A stretch of DNA of 12,359 nt from Caulobacteraceae bacterium (GTDB lineage Bacteria; Pseudomonadota; Alphaproteobacteria; Caulobacterales; Caulobacteraceae). Within the stretch, counting starts at the first letter, position 1; the number at the start of each line of letters is the position of its first letter. The notes beneath the pieces were generated by a model. The model was not told the origin of the DNA. It searched no databases and was given only the letters and a program-made list of their open reading frames with translations. Positions 7,674-12,359 of this stretch are shown here, one piece after another. Where the stretch lies: contig SDZP01000067.1 in the NCBI GenBank assembly GCA_004144935.1, forward strand, positions 1 through 12,359. Direction: 5' to 3'. The translations under genes were made by a program, and so were the position numbers.

Positions 7674-8582
7674 CTATGCCGGCCGGCCGTAAAACGTCTG
7701 GCTGAACGGCGGGAACCAGAGGGTCTTGCCCAGGCCCCGCATCAGCCGGTCCAGCGGCATGGCCCGGTCGGGGGCCGCAAGAATCCATTTGATGGCGACG
7801 ATGGGGGCCCAGAGGGCGGTCTGCACCAGCCCGGCCAGCATCCAGCCGGCGATCCCGGCGAGGTTCTTCTGCGCCGCGCAATGCTCGCTGGGCCCCTGTC
7901 CGTAGGCGAAGGCGCGGCGCAGGGCGTAGGCCAGGGTCAGGCGGGAGGGGATCGGATCCTCCCAGACGAAGGCGGCGTGGGCCCAGCCGAAGGTGGCTCC
8001 GGCGGCCGCCATCTGGGCGAACAGCAGGTCGTCCTCGCCGCCGCTGGCGTTGCGCGAGGGGTCGAACGGGGCGGTCGGGTTGGACAGGGCCGAGCGGCGG
8101 ATCAGGCTGTTGCCGCAGCCGTACCAGCTGTCCAGGACCCGGGTGTCATCCGGGCCATGGCGGGAGAAGAAGTCCTCGAGGTAGGCCCGGTGGCGCACGC
8201 CCTCGGGGGCGCGGCCGCGCACCGGTCCGAAGACGACGTCGACGCTCAGGGCCTGTTGCGCGGCGAGCAGGTCGGCCAGCCAGGTCGGCGGGGCCTCCTC
8301 GTCGTCGTCGAGGAAGGCGATGAGGTCGCCGGTCGCCAGGGCCAGGGCGGCGTTGCGGACGTTGGCGACCCCGGGACGGGGCTCGTGGACGTAGGTGACG
8401 GGGAACGGTGCGGTCAGGGCGTCGACGAAGGCCTTGGCGGAGGGGACGGCGTCATTGTCGGCGACGATGAGTTCGAGGTCCGCGGGATCGACCCCCGTCT
8501 GGGCGACGAGGGAGGCAAGCGCCGTCGCCAGGCCGGCGGGCCGGCGCTGGGTCGGGACGATGAGGCTGACGCGGGCAGTCAT
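7674..8582 (-). CDS. Family 2 glycosyltransferase
   Basis: Transfers a sugar from a nucleotide-sugar donor to an unknown acceptor, probably at the inner face of the cytoplasmic membrane. 302 residues. The GT-A fold is recognisable: the N-terminal VSLIVPTQRRPAGLATALAS, ELIVADNDA (37-45), the DXD-type metal motif in FLDDDEEAP (D92-D94), GCGNSLIRRSAL (155-166) and the acidic GGEDDLLF (181-188) expected to hold the catalytic base. A hydrophobic segment at about 241-268 probably anchors or associates it with the membrane. The ATG at 8582 has no obvious ribosome binding site but directly precedes the first beta strand. It follows the terminator of the methionine sulfoxide reductase gene, so it should have its own promoter. 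No other cell-wall or polysaccharide genes are adjacent, so the glycan product cannot be assigned. Confidence 0.88.
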   Translation of the reverse strand: MTARVSLIVPTQRRPAGLATALASLVAQTGVDPADLELIVADNDAVPSAKAFVDALTAPFPVTYVHEPRPGVANVRNAALALATGDLIAFLDDDEEAPPTWLADLLAAQQALSVDVVFGPVRGRAPEGVRHRAYLEDFFSRHGPDDTRVLDSWYGCGNSLIRRSALSNPTAPFDPSRNASGGEDDLLFAQMAAAGATFGWAHAAFVWEDPIPSRLTLAYALRRAFAYGQGPSEHCAAQKNLAGIAGWMLAGLVQTALWAPIVAIKWILAAPDRAMPLDRLMRGLGKTLWFPPFSQTFYGRPA

Positions 8583-8608
8583 GGACAGAGGATAGCGAGA
8601 ACGCCTTT

Positions 8609-8633
8609 AAAAACCCTCTCCCGCGAGGGAGAG
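8609..8633 (-). terminator. Intrinsic terminator after the methionine sulfoxide reductase gene
   Basis: On the minus strand CTCTCCC and GGGAGAG form a 7 bp stem around TCGC, followed by GG and TTTTT. It begins 3 nt past the msrC stop and precedes the glycosyltransferase start. The stem resembles the hairpin at 4357-4381. Confidence 0.75.
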
Positions 8634-8636
8634 AGT

Positions 8637-9131
8637 CTATGAAAACGTCGCGGTCAAGATCCGCTCGATGCCCGCCTGATCCACCGCGTCGAACGCCGCC
8701 GGCCGGTCGCTGTCGACGTCGAATACCGCCAGAAGTCTCCCGGCCGCATCCTTCACCGGCACGACGATCTCGCTCTGGCTCTTGGCGTCGCAGGCGATGT
8801 GGCCGGGGAAGGCGTGGACGTCCTCGACCAGCTGGGTCTCGCCGCTTTCGGCCGCCGCGCCGCAGACCCCGCGCCCGAAGGCGATACGCAGGCAGCCGAG
8901 CGTTCCCTGATAGGGCCCGACCACCAGTTCCCGCTCCCGCGCCGGGTCGACCACATAGAAGCCTGTCCAGAAGTAATGGTCGAAGCTGTTGGCCAGCATC
9001 GAGGCCACGGTGGCCATGCGAGCGGTCAGGTTGGGCTCGCCGTCGAGCACCGAGGCGATCTCTTCGGCCACCTCGGCGTAGCGGGCGGCCTTGTCGGCGG
9101 GCAGGGTCAGATCATTGAAGGCTTCGGCCAT
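8637..9131 (-). CDS. msrC: Free methionine-(R)-sulfoxide reductase (GAF domain)
   Basis: Reduces free L-methionine-(R)-sulfoxide to methionine, an oxidative-damage repair role in the cytoplasm. 164 residues, a single GAF domain of normal length. The fRMsr signature is complete: FYVVD, ELVVGPYQGTLGCLRI, GRGVCG, FPGHIACDAKSQSEIVVP. The three family cysteines are C80, C90 and C114, with spacings of 10 and 24 that match C84, C94 and C118 of the E. coli enzyme as I recall them, so both catalytic and resolving residues are kept. This separates it from sensory GAF proteins. The ATG at 9131 lacks a clear ribosome binding site; a promoter-like element ends about 7 nt upstream, suggesting a leaderless transcript. 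It ends at an intrinsic terminator, so it is probably a single-gene unit. Confidence 0.93.
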   Translation of the reverse strand: MAEAFNDLTLPADKAARYAEVAEEIASVLDGEPNLTARMATVASMLANSFDHYFWTGFYVVDPARERELVVGPYQGTLGCLRIAFGRGVCGAAAESGETQLVEDVHAFPGHIACDAKSQSEIVVPVKDAAGRLLAVFDVDSDRPAAFDAVDQAGIERILTATFS

Positions 9132-9138
9132 GGGTCCG

Positions 9139-9166
9139 CATATAGACCCATCGGACGCCGCCGCAA
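9139..9166 (-). promoter_or_regulatory. Candidate promoter of msrC
   Basis: On the minus strand TTGCGGC (9160-9166) and TCTATATG (9139-9146) are 13 nt apart and fit the Caulobacter housekeeping pattern TTGACGS-N10-14-GCTANAWC. The -10 box ends 7 nt before the msrC ATG, so transcription would begin at or next to the start codon. It sits in the 38 bp gap after the response-regulator stop. Confidence 0.5.
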
Positions 9167-9169
9167 TCG

Positions 9170-10135
9170 TCAGGCGTCGATCATGTGCAGGCGCCGCCCC
9201 GGGGTCGTCACGGGCGTGTAGGACATCGTCAGCGCCAGATGGTTCTCGATCCGCCGGGAGACGGCGCGGTCGAGCTGGCGAACCACCATGGCGCTAGCTT
9301 TCAGGTCGCCCACCGGTAGCAGGGCCAGGGCCCGCAGGGTGTCGAGGTGGATCTGCACCACCTCCGGGTCCGCCTTGCCCGCCCCGCCTACTGCCGAGAC
9401 ATAGCGGGCCAGGCTGGCGGCGGCGCGGGTCAGCAGCCGGTCGCCGACTTCGCTGGCTCGCTGGCGCAGGGCGTGCATTACCCGGCAGGCCATCTGGCGC
9501 AGCATGTGGTCCAGGCCGCCGCGGCCCTCGATCAGCCGCTGGAAGGTGGCCATCTCGTCGAGGATCTGGGCGCAGAGAGCGGCGCGCGCGGCGACGTCCA
9601 CCTTGTCGGCGGCGTCGCCCCGGCGGCGCAGGGGCCCGGCGTAGCGGTCCTCGTCAGCCTCGCGCCCCTGGCGACGATCGGGGCCGACGTAGGCGGTGCT
9701 GATCACGAAATCGATCTGCCGCTGGCGCACCGTCGCCACCCGCTCCAGCACCCGGGCGGGGGTGAAGGGCTTGACCAGGAAGGCGTCGGCCCCGGCGGCG
9801 CGGGCGATCTCGACATCGCGGCGGGTGCGCTCGGTGGTCAGCATGACGATCGGCAGGCGGGGATCGGGAATCCGCGGATCATCCGTGATCGCCGCCTGCC
9901 GCACGGCGCGGGTGAAGGCCAGGCCATCCATCACGGGCATCAGCCAGTCGGTGATGATCACGTCCGGCCGGACCGACGCCATCATCGCCAGCGCCTCCGA
10001 GCCGCTCTCGGCGGTGACCACCCGGTCCACCCCGCCGGCCCGCAGCACATCGGCCACCAGTCGGCGGGTGCTGGCGTGGTCGTCGACGACCATCACGCAT
10101 AGGCCTTCAAGCGGATCGGGAAGCATGGCGTCCAT
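9170..10135 (-). CDS. CheY-like response regulator with uncharacterised C-terminal region
   Basis: Two-component receiver protein, 321 residues from the ATG at 10135. The receiver domain (about 11-137) has the acidic pair D18-D19 in VVDDH, phospho-acceptor D63 in IITDWLMPVMDG, T100/T101 in VMLTTERT and K122 in FLVKPFTP, so it should be phosphorylatable. A linker has two related motifs, YVGPDRRQG (149-157) and YAGPLRRRGD (165-174), which I associate with alphaproteobacterial CheY-like proteins. The last 150 residues look alpha-helical with no DNA-binding, GGDEF, EAL or HD motif I recognise, so the output is unknown. Start choice: AGGA lies 8 nt before 10135; in-frame ATGs at 10144 and 10126 are alternatives. 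No histidine kinase is adjacent. It diverges from the PepSY operon across 187 bp. Confidence 0.85.
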   Translation of the reverse strand: MDAMLPDPLEGLCVMVVDDHASTRRLVADVLRAGGVDRVVTAESGSEALAMMASVRPDVIITDWLMPVMDGLAFTRAVRQAAITDDPRIPDPRLPIVMLTTERTRRDVEIARAAGADAFLVKPFTPARVLERVATVRQRQIDFVISTAYVGPDRRQGREADEDRYAGPLRRRGDAADKVDVAARAALCAQILDEMATFQRLIEGRGGLDHMLRQMACRVMHALRQRASEVGDRLLTRAAASLARYVSAVGGAGKADPEVVQIHLDTLRALALLPVGDLKASAMVVRQLDRAVSRRIENHLALTMSYTPVTTPGRRLHMIDA

Positions 10136-10204
10136 GGCCGTCATCCTGGCGAACAACGGTTGCAGTCCCGTTACCGGAGGGTCGCGCCCGTGAGCCTGCA
10201 AACA

Positions 10205-10254
10205 ATTCTCACTTGCTCTGCGCGTCAGGTCTGGTATTTGCGAGCCGTTCTCAA
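10205..10254. promoter_or_regulatory. Fur-like iron-responsive operator region (candidate)
   Basis: TTGCGAGCCGTTCTCAA at 10238-10254 is an imperfect dyad (TTGCGA / TCTCAA) matching 12 of 17 positions of the Fur-type site TTGAGAATGATTCTCAA. A second half-site, ATTCTCA, occurs at 10205-10211. It lies about 70 bp upstream of the PepSY gene in the only sizeable non-coding stretch (10136-10322), which otherwise shows nothing clear apart from a 22-codon ORF. Iron control is inferred from this pattern and from the downstream gene families. Confidence 0.4.
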
Positions 10255-10275
10255 CGATTCCGGTTCACCCCCCGC

Positions 10276-10344
10276 ATGCCGTTCTCGCCGTCCGTTCCAA
10301 CCCGCCCAGTCTATCTGCCGGGATGGGCGCGAGGCCGCGCCTGA
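10276..10344 (+). other. Possible short upstream ORF (22 codons) before the PepSY gene
   Basis: ATG at 10276 reads MPFSPSVPTRPVYLPGWA and four more residues to TGA at 10342-10344, two bases before the in-frame ATG at 10347 of the PepSY gene. This arrangement would allow translational coupling. There is no ribosome binding site and the peptide is of ordinary composition for random GC-rich DNA, so it may be chance. Confidence 0.2.
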
Positions 10345-11012
10345 GCATGGACGCGCGGGTGGATGAAGCGAACCTGGCCCTGAAAGCCAAGGCCAGGAAG
10401 CGGGCCCAGGCGCGGGCCGGATTCCTGCGCGAGACGGTGCGCTGGCACTGGATAAGCGCCGCCATCTGCCTGGTCGGCATCATCCTGTTCGCGGTGACTG
10501 GCATCACTTTGAACCACGCCCGGCAGATCGAGGCCAAGCCGGTCGTCAGCACCGTCGAGGCCACGGCGCCGGCGCCGGTGATCGCCGCGCTGAAGGCGGC
10601 CGAGACCGCCAAGGGCAGGCTGCCCGATGTGGCGCAGGCGTGGCTTGGCAAGGCGGTCAAGATCGAGGTGCCGAAGGCGGCCCCCATCGAGTGGTCCGAG
10701 GGCGAGGCCTACATCGCCCTGCCCCGCCCGGGCGGCGACGGCTGGGTGACCATCGATACCGAGACCGGCGCCACCGAGGCCGAGCTGACCAGCCGGGGCT
10801 GGATTTCTTATCTCAACGACCTGCACAAGGGCCGCAACACCGGCCCGGTCTGGGCCTGGTTCCTAGACATCTTCGCCGCCGGCTGCATCGTCTTCTGCGT
10901 CACCGGCCTGATCCTGCTGTTCCTGCACGCCCACGCCCGCAAGACCACCTGGTGGTACGTGGGGCTGGGCCTGTTCATCCCGCTCGTCCTCGCCCTTCAC
11001 TTCATTCCCTGA
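10323..11012 (+). CDS. PepSY-associated transmembrane protein, putative iron/flavin redox component
   Basis: Inner-membrane protein of the PepSY-associated TM family; relatives act as, or with, ferric-siderophore reductases. 229 residues from the ATG at 10323; an ATG at 10347 (221 residues) is an equally possible start and neither has a strong ribosome binding site. Layout: a basic cytoplasmic N-terminus, TM1 about 43-64, a periplasmic domain of about 115 residues, TM2 about 180-202 and TM3 about 210-228. Conserved-looking histidines flank the membrane (H42 in RWHW, H65 in TLNH, H168 in NDLHKGRNTG, H202, H204), as expected if the family binds heme. The periplasmic loop contains DTETGAT (145-151), which fits the ApbE flavinylation pattern Dxx[ST]GA[ST], though DxxTG turns are common in PepSY domains. 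It is first of three tightly spaced genes (10 nt to the next) and may be under Fur control. Confidence 0.8.
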   Translation: MGARPRLSMDARVDEANLALKAKARKRAQARAGFLRETVRWHWISAAICLVGIILFAVTGITLNHARQIEAKPVVSTVEATAPAPVIAALKAAETAKGRLPDVAQAWLGKAVKIEVPKAAPIEWSEGEAYIALPRPGGDGWVTIDTETGATEAELTSRGWISYLNDLHKGRNTGPVWAWFLDIFAAGCIVFCVTGLILLFLHAHARKTTWWYVGLGLFIPLVLALHFIP

Positions 11013-11022
11013 TCGGTAGCCC

Positions 11023-11532
11023 ATGCGTATCGTCCTGCCCGCCGCCCTGCTGAGCGGCCTGATCGCCTCCCCCGCGATGGCCGCCGAGCTCAACCTCGGC
11101 ATCGAGATTCCCCGCATGACGGTGGCCGAGTACCACCGCCCCTACGTCGCCATCTGGATCGAGACCCCCGACGAGACGGCCGTGAAGACCCTGGCGGTCT
11201 GGTACGACACGAAGAACGCCAAGGGCGAAGGCGCCACCTGGCTGAAGGACATGCGCCAATGGTGGCGGCGCACCGGGCGCAGCCTCGACAAGGCGGCCAT
11301 CAACGGCGTCAGCGGGCCGACCAAGGCCCCCGGCAAGCAGCAGCTGATCGTCCCCGCCGCCCGCCTGGCCGACCTCAAGCCCGGCGCCTACAGCCTGGTG
11401 GTCGAGGCGGCCCGCGAGGTCGGCGGCCGTGAGGTTGTCAGGATCCCCTTCACCTGGACCGCCAGAAGCGGAAAGGGCGGATCCGCCAAAGGCGCCAGCG
11501 AGCTCGGCGCCATCACCCTGACCATCAAATAG
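11023..11532 (+). CDS. Secreted DUF2271 family protein
   Basis: Periplasmic protein of unknown activity, 169 residues. A Sec signal peptide (1-20) ends SPAMA before AELNL. The rest matches DUF2271 proteins as I know them: RPYVAIWIE (39-47), VKTLAVWYD (54-62), TWLKDMRQWWRRTG (72-85), NGVSGPTKAPG (94-104) and a C-terminal beta strand ending ITLTIK. Relatives usually read DGVSGATRAPG at the fourth site, close to the ApbE flavinylation motif; here D is N94 and A is P99, leaving S97, G98 and T100. If the family is flavinylated at that threonine, this copy may be altered (inference). It lies 10 nt after the PepSY gene and 8 nt before the DUF4198 gene, so the three surely form one transcript. Confidence 0.82.
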   Translation: MRIVLPAALLSGLIASPAMAAELNLGIEIPRMTVAEYHRPYVAIWIETPDETAVKTLAVWYDTKNAKGEGATWLKDMRQWWRRTGRSLDKAAINGVSGPTKAPGKQQLIVPAARLADLKPGAYSLVVEAAREVGGREVVRIPFTWTARSGKGGSAKGASELGAITLTIK

Positions 11533-11540
11533 CGAAAGCG

Positions 11541-12359
11541 ATGACCATGAACCTCAAGCTGTTCTCCCGCGGCGCCGCCGTCGTCGCCTTCGCCGCCGCC
11601 GTGGCGGTCGCCGGCTCGGCCAGCGCCCACCGCCAGTGGATGCTGCCGTCGATGACCGTGCTGTCGGGGACCGACCCCTGGGTCAGCGTCGACGCGGCCG
11701 TCTCCAACGACCTGTTCGTCTTCGAACACCAGCCGATGCGCCTGGACAACCTGGTCATTACCGGCCCGGACGGCGCCCCGGTCGAGGCCCAGAACAAGTT
11801 CACCGGCAAATACCGCAGCGTCTTCGACGTCCAGCTGACCAAACCCGGCACCTACCGCGTGGCCTCCGTGTCCGGCGGCATGATGGCGTCCTACAAGCTG
11901 AACGGCGAGCAGAAGCGCTGGCGCGGTCCGGCCGCCGAACTGGCCACCGCCATTCCCGCCGGCGCCACCGACGTCAAGAAGAGCTTCAACGCCCGCCGTG
12001 TCGAGGTCTTCCTGACCTCCGGGGCGCCGACCGAGACGGCCCTGAAGCCCACCGGCAAGGGCCTGGAGCTGGTTCCCGTGACCCACCCCAACGACGTCGT
12101 CGCCGGCGAGAAGGCCACCTTCGGACTGGTGCTGGACGGCAAGCCGGCGGCCGGGGTCGAGGTCACCATCGAGCCGGGCGGCACGCGCTTCAACGACGAG
12201 CGCGGCGAGATCAAGGTGACAACCGACGCCGCAGGCAGGTTCAGCGTCACCTGGCCCAAGGCCGGCTTGCCGTCCAGCACCAGTCCGAAGGTGGCCTTCT
12301 CGCCGGCGACGACGTCGTTGGGGTGGGTCACGGGAACCAGCTCCAGGCCCTTGCCGGTG
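11541..12359 (+). CDS. Secreted DUF4198 family protein, 3' end replaced by fold-back sequence
   Basis: Periplasmic DUF4198-type protein, a family with Ig-like beta domains related to metal-uptake accessory proteins; no activity is assigned. A signal peptide (1-29) ends GSASA, so the mature protein begins with H30 in HRQWMLPS. Other family-like segments are LDNLVITGPDGAPVEAQNK, YRSVFDVQLTKPGTYRVAS, the Ig-like segment VTHPNDVVAGEKATFGLVLD (about 178-197) and TTDAAGRFSVTWPKAG (227-242). No stop codon is reached. From residue 243 on, translation reads the reverse complement of bases 12050-12148 of the same gene, so only about residues 1-242 are reliable; the true protein should continue differently. 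The ATG at 11541 lies 8 nt after the DUF2271 stop; an ATG at 11547 is an alternative. It is the third gene of the PepSY operon. Confidence 0.82.
   Translation, partial: MTMNLKLFSRGAAVVAFAAAVAVAGSASAHRQWMLPSMTVLSGTDPWVSVDAAVSNDLFVFEHQPMRLDNLVITGPDGAPVEAQNKFTGKYRSVFDVQLTKPGTYRVASVSGGMMASYKLNGEQKRWRGPAAELATAIPAGATDVKKSFNARRVEVFLTSGAPTETALKPTGKGLELVPVTHPNDVVAGEKATFGLVLDGKPAAGVEVTIEPGGTRFNDERGEIKVTTDAAGRFSVTWPKAGLPSSTSPKVAFSPATTSLGWVTGTSSRPLPV
12050..12148 (+). repeat. Inverted repeat, left arm (99 bp, perfect)
   Basis: Bases 12050-12148 inside the DUF4198 gene reappear as an exact reverse complement at 12261-12359. Comparison base by base shows no mismatch; identity ends at 12149 against 12260. 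The arm codes normally for the Ig-like part of the protein, so this copy is the authentic one. Confidence 0.97.
12261..12359 (-). repeat. Inverted repeat, right arm ending exactly at the window edge
   Basis: Exact reverse complement of 12050-12148, separated from it by 112 bp. The junction is at GCCGGC (12261-12266), a palindrome also present at the end of the left arm (12143-12148), giving 6 bp of microhomology. The arm breaks the DUF4198 reading and runs to the last base. Most likely a fold-back chimera at a contig end. Confidence 0.95.

Noticed and set aside
8637..9131. Sensory GAF-domain signalling protein
   Set aside because: The GRGVCG and GHIACDA motifs and three cysteines with fRMsr spacing identify the reductase instead.
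11891..12331. Minus-strand open frame beginning MTHPNDVVAGEKATF at the right end
   Set aside because: Its start is the inverted copy of the DUF4198 coding sequence, and the rest is antisense to the authentic part. It is a product of the fold-back.

Overview
The window is 12,359 bases of very GC-rich, densely coded DNA, almost certainly from an alphaproteobacterium. Gene content, codon bias (nearly all third positions G or C), Caulobacter-like promoter elements and a CheY-type regulator carrying YxGPDRR motifs point to the Caulobacterales (Caulobacter, Phenylobacterium or Brevundimonas type). This placement is inference, since the window has no rRNA or other marker gene. The DNA appears chromosomal: there is no transposase, integrase, phage gene, tRNA, rRNA or CRISPR array. 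The right end closes in a perfect 99 bp inverted copy of its own sequence, which looks like a contig-edge artefact.

Left part (1-2949): histidine utilisation. hutI (imidazolonepropionase, cut by the left edge) runs leftward. hutF (formimidoylglutamate deiminase) and hutC (GntR-family repressor) run rightward with an ATGA overlap. The 66 bp between hutI and hutF holds a perfect 18 bp palindrome with the HutC-type core GTCTAGAC, lying between the -35 and -10 elements of a likely hutI promoter. HutI and HutF catalyse consecutive steps (imidazolonepropionate to formimidoylglutamate to formylglutamate), and HutC probably represses both arms until urocanate appears.

Middle left (2950-5770): two tandem paralogous lipoproteins of the PQQ-dependent soluble glucose/L-sorbosone dehydrogenase beta-propeller family, separated by a hairpin repeat. 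The second copy lacks a DGDG segment found in the first.

Middle right (5771-10135): leftward genes. In transcription order these are a CheY-like response regulator with a long uncharacterised C-terminal region, a free methionine-(R)-sulfoxide reductase (GAF fold, all three catalytic cysteines) ending at an intrinsic terminator, then a family 2 glycosyltransferase, a flavin reductase-like protein and a thiolase that ends at a strong intrinsic terminator.

Right end (10136-12359): a divergent intergenic region with a Fur-like dyad, then a rightward operon of a PepSY-type membrane protein, a secreted DUF2271 protein and a secreted DUF4198 protein. This trio is typical of iron-uptake or extracytosolic flavin-redox loci; an ApbE flavin transferase and a TonB-dependent receptor would be expected nearby but are not in view. 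The DUF4198 gene has no stop because the sequence folds back on itself from about 12261.
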